Counted from the stretch's first letter, positions 7,386 to 18,794 are shown. The stretch: DNA of 64,000 nucleotides from Yaniella halotolerans DSM 15476 (GCF_000420805.1 NZ_ATVQ01000001.1:1116001-1180000); one strand, 5' to 3'. Made by a program: numbers and translations. Notes: generated from the letters alone by a model not told the origin.

Positions 7386-9973
7386 TGTTCTCCTTCGTCG
7401 TCGAGGTCAGTATCCGAGGATACCTGATCTTGGACGGTGGATTCATCTGTTGTGTCGGTTTGCTCGGTTTCGTCGCCTTCTTCGGCGTCGTCTTCGAGTT
7501 CATCGATTTCGTAGTTGAGCGTAGCACCTACGATGCGATCTTTCTTGCCGGGTGAGGCAAAAATGACGCCCATGGTGTCACGACCACGGATGGGCACTTG
7601 CTCTACAGCTGAGCGTACGACGTTGCCTGATTCCATGACAACTAGTACTTCGGAATCGGCGACAACAATTTCGCCACCAACCAGTTCGCCGCGTGCCTCT
7701 GGCAGGTTGGCGACCTTGATGCCGAAGCCACCGCGGTTCTGGGTGCGGTATTCATCGACCGAGGTGCGCTTGGCGAAGCCGCCGTCGGTAATGGTGAACA
7801 CGTAGGACTCATCCTCGATGACCGACATGGTGAGCAGTTGGTCTTCGGTACGGAATTTCATACCTTTGACGCCGGCGGTGGCGCGGCCCATTGGACGAAG
7901 GGCTTCATCGGTGGCGGTGAAGCGCAGCGATTGGCCCTTCCGTGAGATCAGGATGAGGTCTTCGGTGTTGTCGATCAGCTTGGCTGCCACGACTTCGTCG
8001 CCATCGTTGAGGTTGATCGCGATGAGGCCGGCTTGGCGTGGGCTGTCGTAGTCGGCGAGGCGGGTCTTTTTGACCATGCCCGATTTGGTGGCCAACACCA
8101 AGTAGGGGGCGTCCTCGTAGGTATCGAGCGTGAGTACCTGGGCGATGTGCTCATCGGGTTGGAAGGCCAGTACGTTGGCAACGTGTTGTCCACGGGCGTC
8201 GCGTCCAGCTTCTTGAAGATCGTAGCCTTTGACCCGGTAGACACGGCCAAAGTTGGTGAAGAACAGTAACCAGTTGTGCGTTGAGGTGGTGAAGAAGTGT
8301 TCTACGACATCTTCATCCTTCAGCGCCGCACCGCGAACACCTTTACCGCCGCGGTTTTGTGCGCGGTAGTTGTCGACCTTGGTGCGCTTCACGTACCCGG
8401 AGCGGGTGATGGTGACGACGACTTCTTCTTCTGGGATGAGGTCTTCGATGGACATGTCGCCGTCGTAGCCGTAGAGGATTTCGGTGCGGCGGTCGTCCCC
8501 GTGTTTTTCAATGATGCCGGCGAGTTCTTCGGAGATGACTTCGCGCTGGCGGGTTGGGGATTCCAGGATCGCAATGTACTCGGCGATTTTGGCCTGGAGT
8601 TCGTCGTATTCGTCCTGGATGTTCTGGCGTTCCAGGGCGGCCAGCTGGCGCAACTGCATGAGCAGGATGGCGCGTGCTTGGTCGTCATCGATGGTCAGCA
8701 GGGTTTTGAGTTCTTCACGGGCCACATCGGCGGATGCGGAGGCACGAATGGTCGAAATGACTTCGTCGAGCATGTCCAGGGCTTTGAGCAGGCCCTGGAG
8801 GATGTGCGCGCGCTCTTCGGCCTTGCGTTTGCGATAGGCGGTACGGCGGACGATGACTTCGACCTGGTGTTTGACCCAGTAGTGGATGAAACCATCCAGG
8901 GACAGGGTGCGGGGCACACCGTCGACCAGGGCCAGCATGTTGGCCGAGAAGTTTTCTTGCAGTGCGGTGTGCTTATACAGGTTGTTCAGCACAACCTTTG
9001 GCACGGCGTCGCGCTTGAGCACGATGATCAGACGCTGACCGGTACGGCCGGAGGTTTCGTCACGCACATCGGCGATGCCCGAGAGTTTGCCCTCGTTGAT
9101 CAGCTCGGCGATGCGGCGGGCCAGGTTGTCCGGGTTGGTCATGTATGGCAGTTCGGTGACGACCAGGGCGGTGCGGTTTTGCACTTCTTCAACGTTGACG
9201 ACCGCACGCATGGTGATCGAGCCGCGGCCGGTACGGTAGGCCTGTTCAATGCCTGCGTGGCCAAGGATCTGAGCACCGGATGGGAAGTCTGGGCCTTTGA
9301 CGCGCTGAATGGCGGCTTCGAGTAGTTCTTCGCGGGTGGCTTCTGGGTTATCCAGGTACCACTGCACGCCTTCTGCTACTTCGCGCAGGTTGTGCGGTGG
9401 GATCTGGGTGGCCATACCCACGGCAATACCGGTTGAGCCGTTAACCAGCAGGTTGGGGTAGCGGGCTGGCAGGACGGTGGGTTCTTGTTGTTTGCCGTCG
9501 TAGTTGTCCTGGAAGTCGACGGTGTCTTCGTCGATGTCGCGGACCATTTGCATGGCCAGCGGGGCCATTTTGGTTTCGGTGTAACGCTGGGCGGCGGCGC
9601 CGTCGTTACCGGGGGAGCCGAAGTTTCCTTGGCCCAGGGCCAACGGGTAGCGCATGACCCAGCTTTGGACGAGACGCACGAGGGTGTCGTAGATGGCGCT
9701 GTCACCGTGTGGGTGGTAGTTCCCCATCACTTCGCCGACGACGCGGGCGGATTTGTTGAAGGACCGTTCTGGGCGGTAGCCGCCGTCGAACATGGCGTAG
9801 ATGACGCGGCGGTGGACGGGTTTCAGGCCGTCTCGCACGTCAGGTAGTGCACGTCCCACGATGACGGCCATGGCGTAGTCGAGGTAGGACCGTTTCATTT
9901 CGGTCTGCAGGTCGATTTGGTCTACGCCGGTTCGCGTTACGTCGTTTTCGGTGGGTGTTTGCTCGTCACTCAC
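7382..9973 (-). CDS. gyrA: DNA gyrase subunit A
   Basis: GyrA is the DNA breakage-reunion subunit of the A2B2 gyrase that introduces negative supercoils. The 863-residue protein has the usual order: an N-terminal winged helix with [20 protein letters not shown], the quinolone-pocket segment [11 protein letters not shown] with Ser92 and Asp96 (the residues usual in quinolone-sensitive enzymes), and catalytic Tyr131 in AAAQRYTE. A coiled coil follows, then the C-terminal pinwheel with GyrA-box-like [10 protein letters not shown] (and a second [10 protein letters not shown]). The tail is strongly acidic ([20 protein letters not shown]). It lies 53 bp downstream of gyrB on the same strand. The start at 9973 gives the expected N-terminal length. 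Confidence 0.98.
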   Translation of the reverse strand: MSDEQTPTENDVTRTGVDQIDLQTEMKRSYLDYAMAVIVGRALPDVRDGLKPVHRRVIYAMFDGGYRPERSFNKSARVVGEVMGNYHPHGDSAIYDTLVRLVQSWVMRYPLALGQGNFGSPGNDGAAAQRYTETKMAPLAMQMVRDIDEDTVDFQDNYDGKQQEPTVLPARYPNLLVNGSTGIAVGMATQIPPHNLREVAEGVQWYLDNPEATREELLEAAIQRVKGPDFPSGAQILGHAGIEQAYRTGRGSITMRAVVNVEEVQNRTALVVTELPYMTNPDNLARRIAELINEGKLSGIADVRDETSGRTGQRLIIVLKRDAVPKVVLNNLYKHTALQENFSANMLALVDGVPRTLSLDGFIHYWVKHQVEVIVRRTAYRKRKAEERAHILQGLLKALDMLDEVISTIRASASADVAREELKTLLTIDDDQARAILLMQLRQLAALERQNIQDEYDELQAKIAEYIAILESPTRQREVISEELAGIIEKHGDDRRTEILYGYDGDMSIEDLIPEEEVVVTITRSGYVKRTKVDNYRAQNRGGKGVRGAALKDEDVVEHFFTTSTHNWLLFFTNFGRVYRVKGYDLQEAGRDARGQHVANVLAFQPDEHIAQVLTLDTYEDAPYLVLATKSGMVKKTRLADYDSPRQAGLIAINLNDGDEVVAAKLIDNTEDLILISRKGQSLRFTATDEALRPMGRATAGVKGMKFRTEDQLLTMSVIEDESYVFTITDGGFAKRTSVDEYRTQNRGGFGIKVANLPEARGELVGGEIVVADSEVLVVMESGNVVRSAVEQVPIRGRDTMGVIFASPGKKDRIVGATLNYEIDELEDDAEEGDETEQTDTTDESTVQDQVSSDTDLDDEGEQ

Positions 9974-10026
9974 GGGTTTGTCATCTCCGAGTTCGTCGAA
10001 AAGTTACTGAAAGGCTTGGTGGGGAC

Positions 10027-12150
10027 TTAGATGTCGAGGAAGCGCACGTCTTTGGCGTTTTCCTGGATGAAGTTCCTCCGGGACTCGACGTCTTCGCCCA
10101 TCAGCATGGAAAAGACTTGGTCGGCTGCTGCGGCGTCGTCCATGGTGACTTGCAGCAGGGTGCGCTGTTCTGGGTCCATGGTGGTTTCCCACAGTTCCTG
10201 GTAGTCCATTTCGCCCAGACCTTTGTAACGCTGGATGGCGTTGTCTTTTGGTAGGCGCCAGCCTTTTGCTTCGCCACGGGCCAGGGCTTCGTCGCGCTGT
10301 TCGTCGGTGAAGACGTGCTCATCGGCCTGGTTGGACCACTTGATCTTGTAGAGCGGTGGCTGGGCCAGGTACACGTAGCCGTGCTCGATGAGCGGGCGCA
10401 TGTAACGGAAGAGCAGGGTCAGCAGCAGGGTGGTGATGTGCTGGCCGTCCACGTCGGCGTCGGCCATAAGGACGATGCGGTGGTAGCGGGCTTTTGCGAT
10501 GTCGAATTCTTCGCCGATGCCGGACCCGAAGGCGGTGATCATGGCTTGGACTTCGGCATTGCCGAGAGCGCGGTCGATGCGTGCGCGTTCGACGTTGAGG
10601 ATTTTTCCTCGCAGCGGCAGGATCGCCTGGGTGCGTGGGTCGCGGCCCTGTTTGGCGGAACCGCCGGCCGAGTCACCTTCGACGATGTAAATTTCGGATT
10701 CTTCTGGGTCTTTCGACGAGCAGTCCGAGAGTTTACCGGGCATACCGAAGGATTCCAGCGGTGATTTGCGGCGGGCCTGTTCGCGAGCTTTCCGCGCGGC
10801 CATACGAGCCTGGGCGGCCAGCTGGGATTTGCGAATGATGTCGCGTGCCGGGCCGGGGTGGCTCTCGAGCCAGTCGCCGAGTTGTTCGGTCATGGCCGAG
10901 TACACGTAGCCGCGTGCCTCGGAGTTGCCGAGTTTGGTTTTGGTTTGACCTTCGAACTGTGGTTCGGACAGTTTCACCGAGATCACGGCGGTGAGGCCTT
11001 CACGGATGTCGTCACCGGTAAGGTTTTCGTCTTTGTCACGCAGGATCTGCTTTTCGCGGGCATACCGGTTGACCAGCGAGGTCAGCGAACCACGGAAGCC
11101 TTCTTCGTGGGTACCGCCCTCGTGCGTGTTAATGGTGTTGGCGTACGTGTGTACCGATTCGGAGTACGCGGTGGTCCACTGCATGGCCACCTCAATGGAC
11201 ATGCCCTGTTCGGTGTCTTCTTTTTCAAATGCGATGACGTCTTCGTGGATGAGTTCAGCACGTTTGGACGTGTTCAGGTGGGTGACGTAGTCGAGCAGGC
11301 CGTTTTCATACAGGTAATCGACGCGGCGAACGGTGTCCTCGGCCGAGGTTGCTTCACCGTCGCCGTCTTCGGACTGCAGTTCGGCTTCGGCATCGGCGAG
11401 GGTTTCGTTATCGGTTTCGCCGGCAATTTCGTCTGCGGTGATGGTTTCGGCCATCTCTTCGCGCTCATCGGTGAGCGTGATGCGCAGTCCCTTGTTGAGA
11501 AACGCCATCTGCTGGAAGCGTCCCCGCAGTGTTTCGAAATCAAAATTGGTGGTCTCGAAGATCTCTGCATCCGGGTAGAACGTCAGCGTTGTCCCGGTGG
11601 TTTCGGAGGTTTCGCCTTGTTGCAGTGCGGCATCGAGGATGCCACCGTTTTTGAACGAGATATCCCACAGGTAGCCGTCACGGCTGATGCATACGTCCAC
11701 GCGGGAGGACAGTGCGTTCACAACCGAGATACCCACACCGTGGAGACCACCGGAAACCGCATAGCCGCCGCCGCCGAATTTACCGCCGGCATGCAGGACC
11801 GTCATGACCACTTCAACGGTGGGTTTATTCTCGGTGGGGTGCATGGCCACGGGAATACCGCGACCATTATCTTCAACGCGCACACCGCCATCTTTTTGGA
11901 TGGTCACGTGGATGGTGTCGGCGTGGCCGGCCAGGGCCTCATCCACCGAGTTATCCACAACCTCATAGACGAGGTGGTGGAGTCCGCGTTCCGAGGTGGA
12001 GCCGATATACATGCCCGGACGTTTCCGAACTGCTTCGAGACCCTCCAGGACAGTGATGTCGCCTGCCTCGTAGGAATGCTCTACGCGTTGCATTTCAGAT
12101 TGCGCTTCTGTAGGCATCGCTACATTATTGTCAGTTAGGTTCTCAGACAC
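10027..12150 (-). CDS. gyrB: DNA gyrase subunit B
   Basis: GyrB is the ATPase subunit of gyrase. The GHKL ATP-binding domain is seen in [15 protein letters not shown] and [10 protein letters not shown] (residues about 60-100) and in the lid [15 protein letters not shown]. The Toprim domain carries [16 protein letters not shown] (about 490-505) and the metal-binding [11 protein letters not shown]. Residues about 232-272 form an acidic insertion in the transducer domain before [15 protein letters not shown]; this loop varies in length in actinobacteria. The 707-residue length is a little above the usual 640-690 because of the insertion and an N-terminal extension. It is followed by gyrA after 53 bp, so the two are probably cotranscribed. 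Confidence 0.98.
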   Translation of the reverse strand: MSENLTDNNVAMPTEAQSEMQRVEHSYEAGDITVLEGLEAVRKRPGMYIGSTSERGLHHLVYEVVDNSVDEALAGHADTIHVTIQKDGGVRVEDNGRGIPVAMHPTENKPTVEVVMTVLHAGGKFGGGGYAVSGGLHGVGISVVNALSSRVDVCISRDGYLWDISFKNGGILDAALQQGETSETTGTTLTFYPDAEIFETTNFDFETLRGRFQQMAFLNKGLRITLTDEREEMAETITADEIAGETDNETLADAEAELQSEDGDGEATSAEDTVRRVDYLYENGLLDYVTHLNTSKRAELIHEDVIAFEKEDTEQGMSIEVAMQWTTAYSESVHTYANTINTHEGGTHEEGFRGSLTSLVNRYAREKQILRDKDENLTGDDIREGLTAVISVKLSEPQFEGQTKTKLGNSEARGYVYSAMTEQLGDWLESHPGPARDIIRKSQLAAQARMAARKAREQARRKSPLESFGMPGKLSDCSSKDPEESEIYIVEGDSAGGSAKQGRDPRTQAILPLRGKILNVERARIDRALGNAEVQAMITAFGSGIGEEFDIAKARYHRIVLMADADVDGQHITTLLLTLLFRYMRPLIEHGYVYLAQPPLYKIKWSNQADEHVFTDEQRDEALARGEAKGWRLPKDNAIQRYKGLGEMDYQELWETTMDPEQRTLLQVTMDDAAAADQVFSMLMGEDVESRRNFIQENAKDVRFLDI

Positions 12151-12381
12151 GGGCCGTTTTGCTCCTTAACAGCACTGCAGATCAAAAACAGGAAGTCTAT
12201 AACGTGCCTATTCTACGACATGGGACACCATTTCGCCCAAAATGTGAGCGTGCCGTGAGCTAAAACTTCTGCCAGAACGCCCAAAATGGCCTCTGTGGCT
12301 GGATCACGGGGCAGATAATGAGGCGGGATCCACCTTCGGATCCATGAATCGATTTACAGGCGGTTCTAACGCTTCCACGTT

Positions 12382-12885
12382 TTACCGCCAGCCACCACGG
12401 TTCCGACGCCCATATTTGGCACCGGCCGGACCTTTAATTTCAAGCTTCGTGATGACGCCGGTTCCCAGCACATCATTGAACTTATGCATCAATTGCGGGG
12501 TGAGCAGGCGAAGTTGAGTGGCCCATGCGGTCGACGAGGCCCGCAGGACCAGGGTGGCATTCTCAAATGATTCGACTTCGGTGTTTTCAGCGATCTGTGG
12601 ACCCACAATCGAAGGCCAATCCGCTAGCACCGAACCGACGGCAACCGGTTCTTTCCAGCCGCGCTGTGCCAAAAATTTCGAGAATATATCGCCCAGTGGT
12701 TGCGGCCCAGCTGAACGCCCCGGTTTATCGCTCTTGGTACGCGGTCGTCTTCTCTTGCTGCGGTCGAACTGCCCTGCCATCCCGGGTTGAAATCCGGCTT
12801 CGGCAGCAGCTTGTCGCACGCGTTGAAGTGCGGCAGCAGCGGCATCAATAGAGTCTTCTTCGATGGCATCGTCGTCGTTACTCAT
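12382..12885 (-). CDS. DUF721 (DciA-like) protein
   Basis: This 167-residue protein has a disordered, basic N-terminus and a C-terminal DUF721 domain, recognisable from [44 protein letters not shown] (split here by shading of conservation), then [17 protein letters not shown] and IKGPAG. DUF721 proteins encoded between recF and gyrB are related to DciA, which helps load the replicative helicase in bacteria without DnaC/DnaI. The ATG at 12885 is preferred because it overlaps the recF stop by 8 bp, as for a coupled gene. An earlier in-frame start at 12909 would extend it deeper into recF. The helicase-loader role is inference from the family; the gene also fits the dnaB found at 57478. Confidence 0.82.
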   Translation of the reverse strand: MSNDDDAIEEDSIDAAAAALQRVRQAAAEAGFQPGMAGQFDRSKRRRPRTKSDKPGRSAGPQPLGDIFSKFLAQRGWKEPVAVGSVLADWPSIVGPQIAENTEVESFENATLVLRASSTAWATQLRLLTPQLMHKFNDVLGTGVITKLEIKGPAGAKYGRRNRGGWR

Positions 12886-14107
12886 CGGAAGATCCCTCGG
12901 CGTCTTCAAAGTAATTCGCCTCGGTCAGCTTCAGTGAGTCCAGGGATTCGAGGTGCTCACCCGACGAGGAGATGCCTTCACGCATGCGTATGGGAATATG
13001 CGTTCCGGTGAGTTCCGGTGGAATATCGGCACTGACCGCTGCGGTAATGATCAGTTGTTCTGCATCGCGGGTCATCTCGGCTAGACGAGCTCGGCGGGCC
13101 GCATCGAGTTCGGCAAAAACATCATCGAGGATCAGCACCGGCCGGGCATCAGGATTTGGATCATCTTTGGCCAGCACCCGGTATGACGCCAACCGCAGGG
13201 CAAGTGCTAAGGACCAGGTTTCTCCGTGCGAGGCAAAACCTTTGGCCGGCGCCGGGCCCAAGGTGACCACCAAATCATCGCGGTGTGGACCAACCAGGGT
13301 AACGCCCCGGTCCCGTTCGGATTGATACGCTTCTTCTAATGCTTCGACGATGGCGGTATACAGTACAGCCTCATCGGGTACTTCAGCGTGCTGCCCGGTA
13401 GCCATCGGAACCGTAGATTGGTAGGCGAATCCTGCGGGCTTATTGCCATTCGAGAGCTCGGCGTAAACTTCCGAAGTCGGTGCAGCCAGCAGGCGCAGCG
13501 CATGGAGCCGCCCATTAATGAGTCGAGCGGCGGCCCTGGCAAGGTGTTCGTTCCACACCGCCAACGTGGATTCATGTTCGTCGGTCCATGAGCCTGGTTT
13601 GCGGCCAGATTTTAACAATGCATTGCGTTGACGTAAGACCCTGTCGTAGTCACGTCGGGCGTCACCGAGTGCCGGGCGCATCTGAACGATGAGGTCGTCC
13701 ATAAAACGACGTCGAATATCTGGTTGCCCACTAATGAGTTCAATATCTTCGGGGGCAAAGAGGACAGCTTTGAAAATACCGTAAGCCTGCCGTGCGGCTT
13801 GCGGTGCCCCACGGTTAATAGCCACCCGGTTGGATTTGCCGGGGTTGATTTCGTATTCGATTGATACGGCTTGTTCCCCGCGGTGCACCCGTCCACGTGC
13901 TAGTGCTTGGGTTTGCCCGATTCGCACGAGTGGATGGTCATTGGAAACCCGGTGGGAGTGTTGCACAGCCAAATAATTCATGGCTTCGGCAACATTGGTT
14001 TTGCCAACACCGTTTGCGCCAATCAGGATGTTCGGGCCGGGCTTGAGTTCAATCTCGGCCTGTTCATACGAACGATAATTCGTGAGCGAAAGGTGTGAAA
14101 GGTACAC
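12878..14107 (-). CDS. recF: DNA replication/repair protein RecF
   Basis: RecF is a 409-residue SMC-like ATPase that works with RecO and RecR at gapped DNA. The Walker A motif is [14 protein letters not shown] (about 29-42). The signature region is [16 protein letters not shown], and Walker B with its D-loop is [18 protein letters not shown]. The N-terminus [14 protein letters not shown] is the conserved opening of the family. It ends in a longer acidic tail ([14 protein letters not shown]). The gene lies 2 bp after dnaN and overlaps the DUF721 gene, in the classical dnaA-dnaN-recF order. Confidence 0.96.
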   Translation of the reverse strand: MYLSHLSLTNYRSYEQAEIELKPGPNILIGANGVGKTNVAEAMNYLAVQHSHRVSNDHPLVRIGQTQALARGRVHRGEQAVSIEYEINPGKSNRVAINRGAPQAARQAYGIFKAVLFAPEDIELISGQPDIRRRFMDDLIVQMRPALGDARRDYDRVLRQRNALLKSGRKPGSWTDEHESTLAVWNEHLARAAARLINGRLHALRLLAAPTSEVYAELSNGNKPAGFAYQSTVPMATGQHAEVPDEAVLYTAIVEALEEAYQSERDRGVTLVGPHRDDLVVTLGPAPAKGFASHGETWSLALALRLASYRVLAKDDPNPDARPVLILDDVFAELDAARRARLAEMTRDAEQLIITAAVSADIPPELTGTHIPIRMREGISSSGEHLESLDSLKLTEANYFEDAEGSSDE

Positions 14108-14109
14108 GG

Positions 14110-15240
14110 CTAGTTCGGAATGCGGATCGGCATGACCAAATACCGGTAGTCCTCATTCTGCGGGCCTTCAAGTTCTTTTTTGCCCGTCAGTAGGGCCGGT
14201 TTTGGTGCACTGGTAAATGCGAAACGGGTGTAAGCCCCACCCATGACGTTGAGACCTTCGGAAAGGTACGAGGGGTTGAAGGCAACGGTAATGTCTTCGC
14301 CTTCCATTTGTACCGGAACGGATTCTGTAGCTGATGCGTCGTCACCTTGGCCTGCAGAAAGCGACACTTCGCCGTTACTAAAGACCATCAGCAGTGAGGT
14401 GTTGCGTTCTGCCACCAACGCAACGCGCTTGACGGCTTCGATCAACTGGCCGGTGTCGACGGTTGCGTAAATGTTGGATTCTTCTGGGAACAGTGAACGA
14501 ATCTTTGGGTATTCACCATCGACCAGCAGGCTGGTGGTGCGACGACCACCTGAGGAAAAGCCAACGAGTTCAGCATCGTCTGTTTCTGTGGCAAAACGGA
14601 ATTCAATTTCTCCGCCGCCACCGAGTGATCGAGCGACTTCGGTTAGCGTACGAGACTTGACCAGTACAGATGTCGAAATCTGTGGATCATGTGGTGTCCA
14701 GGTGATTTCTTTCATCGAGAGGCGGTACCGGTCGGTAGCCAAGAAGGTGATTTTGTCACCTTCAATTTCGATTTTGACTGCGGTCAAGATTGGCAGTGTG
14801 TCATCTTTGGATGCTGCAGCAGTTACCTGAGCGATAGCTTCAGCAAAGACTGAACCGTCAATAGTGCCGGCAACTTCAGGCATAGCTGGAAGTGCTGGGT
14901 ATTCATTGACCGGCATAGTTGCCAACGTAAACGTGGAATTCTGACAAGTAACGACTACTCGAGATTCGGTCAGTTCAATGGTGACTGGGGCATTCGGCAG
15001 CGACTTAACGATGTCACTGAGCATGCGGCCTTCAACCAGAATCTGGCCTTCGGACTCAATATGTGCCTCAACATCGAGTTGAGCAGATGTTTCATAGTCG
15101 AAGCTGGCGATTGAGACGAGGTTGTCTTCGGCGGTAATGAGCAAACCGCGTAAAACCGGTACGGGTGGTCGAGGAGACAGTGAACGTGCGGTCCAAGTGA
15201 CAGCGTCAGTAAGAACATCCCGTCCGATTGTGAACTTCAC
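14110..15240 (-). CDS. dnaN: DNA polymerase III sliding clamp (beta subunit)
   Basis: This 376-residue protein forms the ring-shaped clamp that tethers the replicative polymerase. Three clamp domains are present: [19 protein letters not shown] at the start, then [26 protein letters not shown] in the middle, and PTLT-type motifs replaced in the last domain by [15 protein letters not shown], ending [10 protein letters not shown]. The M-P-(I/V/M)-R-(I/L) C-terminus is the hydrophobic-pocket element. The GTG start at 15240 is chosen because it gives the conserved VKFTIGRD N-terminus and follows a GGGAAGG ribosome-binding site. A longer frame to 15303 has no family support. It is separated from dnaA by oriC. 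Confidence 0.97.
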   Translation of the reverse strand: MKFTIGRDVLTDAVTWTARSLSPRPPVPVLRGLLITAEDNLVSIASFDYETSAQLDVEAHIESEGQILVEGRMLSDIVKSLPNAPVTIELTESRVVVTCQNSTFTLATMPVNEYPALPAMPEVAGTIDGSVFAEAIAQVTAAASKDDTLPILTAVKIEIEGDKITFLATDRYRLSMKEITWTPHDPQISTSVLVKSRTLTEVARSLGGGGEIEFRFATETDDAELVGFSSGGRRTTSLLVDGEYPKIRSLFPEESNIYATVDTGQLIEAVKRVALVAERNTSLLMVFSNGEVSLSAGQGDDASATESVPVQMEGEDITVAFNPSYLSEGLNVMGGAYTRFAFTSAPKPALLTGKKELEGPQNEDYRYLVMPIRIPN

Positions 15241-15892
15241 GAAGAGTCTGCCTTCCCTCAGAAAATGGCAATACGCAATTGCCCAATGACAAAAATTGGA
15301 CACCCGAAATTATTAGGGGTGCTTAGACAGCTTAGCGTGATTTCAACTTCCCCGTCGACAAGCAGTTTGAAAAAGCAGTGGAGCTCGAATCAGTTTTTGA
15401 AAAGTGCATCAGCCAGAAGTCCGACTCATCGTTATTTAGAGGTGTTTAAAGGAATGGGGGTATTAGTAGGGGGTGTGGATACTGTGGAAAAGCCTGTGCA
15501 TCGGCGCCCCTATAAGCATTTGCCTGTGGAGCATTAAGTGCAGAGTGCTCGCTTCGGCTGTGGGTAAGTTGTGGGGACATCATTCCCTTACATCGTTGTA
15601 ATTCCACCGATTAAGCGAGTTATCCGCAGCCAGACCCAAGTTGTCCCTTAATTATCAACAGGGTTATCCACAAGGCCTTCAAGAAGCTCTAACCCTATTG
15701 TGGAAAACCTTGTGGATGACTGTGGATGACGGTGGACGCCTGTTTTGAGGATTCGAGGGACGCTCGACTCTCAGGCCGAAATAGGGTTAATAGGGGTATG
15801 TGGAGATCGCTTCAACCTTAACCTGAAGGTATCCACCTAAAACACAGAATTAAACGAATTTTTTGTGGAGTCTGGGATCACACAAAAAATTC
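15241..15892. other. Replication origin oriC (dnaA-dnaN intergenic region)
   Basis: This 652-bp gap between dnaN and dnaA holds a run of DnaA-box-like 9-mers. Positions are 15474 (TGTGGATAC), 15483 (TGTGGAAAA), 15620 (TTATCCGCA), 15652 (TTATCAACA), 15664 (TTATCCACA, perfect), 15699 (TGTGGAAAA), and 15711 and 15721 (TGTGGATGA twice, 10 bp apart). A weaker match lies at 15829. Boxes left and right of about 15640 are partly in opposite orientation. A+T-rich segments flank them, notably 15301-15450 on the dnaN side and 15838-15892 beside the dnaA stop; the latter could be an unwinding element. Gene direction diverges around dnaA (minus-strand genes to the left, plus-strand to the right), consistent with replication starting here. 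Exact unwinding site not determined. Confidence 0.88.
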
Positions 15893-17413
15893 TTAGACGT
15901 TGCGTGCCCGCTGCTTAATTTTGTTCGTAAGTTCCGTGACCTGGTTGTAAATCGCGTGCCGCTGGCTCATCAAATCTCGAATCTTGCGATCGGCATGCAT
16001 CACCGTGGTGTGGTCACGACCGCCGAATTCAGCCCCGATGCGCGGCAATGACATTTCGGTGAGCTCGCGCAACAAGTACATCGCGATCTGTCGGGCCGTA
16101 ACGAGCGTTCGGGTTCGAGACTTCGATTGCAGATCAGCCAAAGTAAACCCAAAGTAGTTCGCGGTTTCATCCATGATCAGATCTGAAGTGATTTCTTGTG
16201 CATCGTCGTCAGTGATCAGATCCTTCAGAATGTACTGAGCCTGGTCGAGATTGATTGGCTCATTATTCAACGAGGCATATGCGGTGACGCGAGTTAGGGC
16301 ACCTTCCAGTTCGCGAATGTTGGTATCGATCCGTGAAGCAATGTACTCCAGGGCATCTTTTGGCACGGTAATGCGCTCGGCATCAGCTTTCTTCGCCAGA
16401 ATTGCGATACGCGTTTCAAGATCTGGTGGCTGAATATCTGTGGTGAGTCCCCATTCAAAACGGGAACGCAGACGCTCTTCGAAACCAGAGAGCTGTTTTG
16501 GAGGCAGGTCTGATGTGATCACAACCTGCTTGTGGTTGTTATAGAGCGCGTTGAATGTGTGGAAGAACTCTTCAACGGTGGCTTCTTTATTCGCCATGAA
16601 CTGGATGTCGTCAATGAGCAAGATGTCCACGTTGCGGTAGATCTGCTTGAAGGATGCGCCTTCATCGTGACGAATCGAGTTAATGAAGTCGTTGGTGAAC
16701 TCTTCGGAGTTGACGTACCGAACGCGTAAACCCGGGAAGAGTTCCTGAGCATAGTGACCGATGGCGTGCAAGAGGTGGGTTTTCCCCAGACCTGATTCCC
16801 CGTAAATGAAGAGTGGGTTGTATGACTTGGCTGGCTGTTCAGACACAGCATAAGCGGCAGCATGAGCAAAACGGTTTGATGAACCGGTGATGAAATTATC
16901 GAAATGATAGTGCTCATTGAGCCGGGACCGTTCACCTGAATGTGGTGAAACAGTTAGCTGAGGGCCACCATAGGGAGCTGCAGCGGGGTTGGTTTGGGAG
17001 CTAAAGAGATCGTCCATGAGCGGTTCATCAGTCTGAGCTTTTTCCGCTGGGGCTTGGGACGCTTCAGATATGTCCACAACATTATCCACAACACGAGATT
17101 CGGGCGTGGATGGTCTTGGTGCGGTCGGAATTTCTGGGGTACTGGCGTGAAGATTGGTGTCGATCGAGTAGGCGCAATTGATATCAGTGCCAAAAACTTC
17201 GGTCAGGGCATCGGCTAGATAGTCGTGTAAACGGTTTTCTAAGATGTCGCGGGTCAACTCATTTGGGACGGCTAACAACAGGGTGTTGGCAATGAGTCCC
17301 TGCGGGTGTGCGAGGTCTAAAAAGCCCATCTGACTAAGGCCTACGTCACCAGAAGCGCGCACTTTCTCAACAACTCGTTCCCACGAGTTGATGATCGATT
17401 CGCTAACACTCAT
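15893..17413 (-). CDS. dnaA: Chromosomal replication initiator DnaA
   Basis: DnaA is the AAA+ initiator that binds DnaA boxes and opens oriC. The 506-residue protein contains domain I (about 1-85), a long Pro/Asp/Ser-rich linker (about 90-165), and the AAA+ core with Walker A GESGLGKTH (205-213), Walker B ILLIDDIQF and sensor/Arg-finger region. The DNA-binding domain IV carries the signature GAEFGGRDHTTVMHADRKI. The start at 17413 gives MSVSESIINSWERVVEKV, as in actinobacterial DnaA. DnaA boxes occur both downstream (oriC) and upstream in its own leader (17491-17606), consistent with autoregulation. Confidence 0.98.
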   Translation of the reverse strand: MSVSESIINSWERVVEKVRASGDVGLSQMGFLDLAHPQGLIANTLLLAVPNELTRDILENRLHDYLADALTEVFGTDINCAYSIDTNLHASTPEIPTAPRPSTPESRVVDNVVDISEASQAPAEKAQTDEPLMDDLFSSQTNPAAAPYGGPQLTVSPHSGERSRLNEHYHFDNFITGSSNRFAHAAAYAVSEQPAKSYNPLFIYGESGLGKTHLLHAIGHYAQELFPGLRVRYVNSEEFTNDFINSIRHDEGASFKQIYRNVDILLIDDIQFMANKEATVEEFFHTFNALYNNHKQVVITSDLPPKQLSGFEERLRSRFEWGLTTDIQPPDLETRIAILAKKADAERITVPKDALEYIASRIDTNIRELEGALTRVTAYASLNNEPINLDQAQYILKDLITDDDAQEITSDLIMDETANYFGFTLADLQSKSRTRTLVTARQIAMYLLRELTEMSLPRIGAEFGGRDHTTVMHADRKIRDLMSQRHAIYNQVTELTNKIKQRARNV

Positions 17414-17835
17414 CCGCTAAAACCCCACTTCATGATTCCCGTACTCTGCTGCGTTGTACACAGCAGGACGGCAATATCTTTACGCACGCATTATCCACAA
17501 GCCCCGGACCGGTTACATTGTGTTTTCAACGTTCTACAAGTCCGACCTCCCCAACCTTAGCCTTAATCTCCACAGGGTTGAGAGGGTTATGCACAGCTTA
17601 TACACAGAGCGGCATTTAGGATAACTGAAAACTTCACGTCAATTTGACCTAACCGACTGCTGTTCATAGACTTATTGAGTCTTGCCCGGGATGAGGCGTG
17701 CCATTTTTTAGCGCGCACCGGGAGAGTATGAACAAATAATGAACTAATATCGCCGAAGTTTTTTTGGGCTAACGCAGTTTGAGACGCACTTCCCAAAGTA
17801 TGCTTCTGCGTCTGACTGAGTGTGGAGAAATAACA
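17414..17835. promoter_or_regulatory. dnaA-rpmH divergent intergenic region with DnaA boxes
   Basis: This 422-bp gap separates divergent dnaA and rpmH. It contains a perfect DnaA box TTATCCACA at 17491-17499 and two one-mismatch boxes, TTATGCACA (17587-17595) and TTATACACA (17598-17606). These are placed to repress or activate dnaA, rpmH, or both. No open frame in it looks like a gene. A weak AGGAG-containing GTGTGGAGAAATAACA leader precedes rpmH. Individual promoters are not assigned. Confidence 0.7.
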
Positions 17836-17973
17836 GTGACTAAGCGGACCTTTCAGCCGAATAACCGCCGCCGTGCCCGCAAGCATGGTTTCCGTTCCCG
17901 TATGCGTACTCGCGCCGGCCGTGCAGTTTTGTCAGCACGTCGCGGCAAGGGCCGCGCACGTGTGAGCGCTTAA
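17836..17973 (+). CDS. rpmH: 50S ribosomal protein L34
   Basis: L34 is a 45-residue, very basic ribosomal protein. The sequence [19 protein letters not shown] followed by [19 protein letters not shown] covers the entire conserved family. The GTG at 17836 is the true start: it gives the exact family N-terminus and follows GGAG at 17824. The upstream in-frame extension to 17779 is not part of the protein. First gene of the rpmH-rnpA-yidD-yidC-jag-rsmG run. Confidence 0.97.
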   Translation: MTKRTFQPNNRRRARKHGFRSRMRTRAGRAVLSARRGKGRARVSA

Positions 17974-18016
17974 GCTTTAAAGTGTCGGTGCCGGTGGCCA
18001 CAGGAGCACTGATTTA

Positions 18017-18400
18017 GTGCTGCCGCAACACCAACGGATACGCACTAGAGCACAATTTTCTGATACACAACGTTCCGGTTCCCGTTTCGGTAATCGGAAC
18101 GTTGTCGTATCTGCAAATATTCGACCAGCCACCGGTGATGACTCACGTGCAGGCTTTATTGTTTCCAAAGCCGTGGGGAATGCCGTCACCCGGAACGCTG
18201 TAAAACGTCGACTGCGTGCTATCGTCGCCGAACTCTTTGACCGTGATTTTGATATCGAAGTAGCTGAGGGCTCGGTTGACCTAGTAGTCAGAGCACTACC
18301 AACTTCTGCCAATGCCACCTTTGATGAGCTCAAAGAGGCGGCAACCCATGCAGTTCATGGGGCACTGAGAAAGTATATGCGGCGTGCAGAGCAACAGTGA
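18017..18400 (+). CDS. rnpA: Ribonuclease P protein component
   Basis: RnpA is the 127-residue basic protein cofactor of the RNase P ribozyme that matures tRNA 5' ends. The RNR motif region is SKAVGNAVTRNAVKRRLR (about 50-67), preceded by the conserved R-x-x-F (RAQF) opening and RAGFIVSKAVG. It starts with GTG at 18017 (LPQHQRIRTRAQF) with AGGAG upstream at 18003. Its 3' end overlaps the yidD start by 17 bp, so the two are likely coupled. Confidence 0.95.
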   Translation: MLPQHQRIRTRAQFSDTQRSGSRFGNRNVVVSANIRPATGDDSRAGFIVSKAVGNAVTRNAVKRRLRAIVAELFDRDFDIEVAEGSVDLVVRALPTSANATFDELKEAATHAVHGALRKYMRRAEQQ

Positions 18401-18794
18401 GCACCAAGATCTCCCCGACAGTGCGCAGCCTTCGCCATTTATCGTGAAGGACGGCGCAAAACAGTGGGGATTCATTCGTGCCCTGCCATCAACCGTGGTT
18501 GGTTGGCTGTTGCGAGCGTATCGCAGAATCATCTCTCCAACGTATGGAGACGTATGTAAATTCTTTCCAACGTGTTCAGCCTATGGCCTAGAAGCGGTTT
18601 ATACGCAGGGGGCCATTAAGGGTAGCCTTATGGCAGGATGGCGTATTTTGCGTTGTCATCCATGGCAAGACGGTGGCATTGATCCGGTCCCTCCAGGGAA
18701 TAGGATTTGGCCGGATGGCAAACAACCCTTCATTATTGAACTGAACCACCCGGTGATACCGCCGGATACCGAGGCCACCGAAGAGGATAAATAA
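18384..18794 (+). CDS. yidD: Membrane protein insertion efficiency factor YidD
   Basis: YidD is a small membrane-associated protein that supports YidC-dependent insertion. The family core is LLRAYRRIISPTYGDVCKF (about 42-60), then PTCSAYGLEAV, GAIKGSLMAGWRILRCHPW and GGIDPVP; the conserved cysteines are all present. At 136 residues it is longer than the usual 70-110 because of an N-terminal extension (about 35 residues) and a C-terminal acidic tail. It starts with GTG inside rnpA and ends 3 bp before yidC, a tight operon. Confidence 0.94.
   Translation: MQSNSEHQDLPDSAQPSPFIVKDGAKQWGFIRALPSTVVGWLLRAYRRIISPTYGDVCKFFPTCSAYGLEAVYTQGAIKGSLMAGWRILRCHPWQDGGIDPVPPGNRIWPDGKQPFIIELNHPVIPPDTEATEEDK

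Noticed and set aside
8297-9325. A 342-codon plus-strand frame
   Set aside because: It is antisense to gyrA; the sequence reads as low-complexity Val/Phe/Gly/Asp, the shadow of a high-G+C gene.
10858-12138. A 426-codon plus-strand frame
   Set aside because: It is antisense to gyrB with no recognisable domain.
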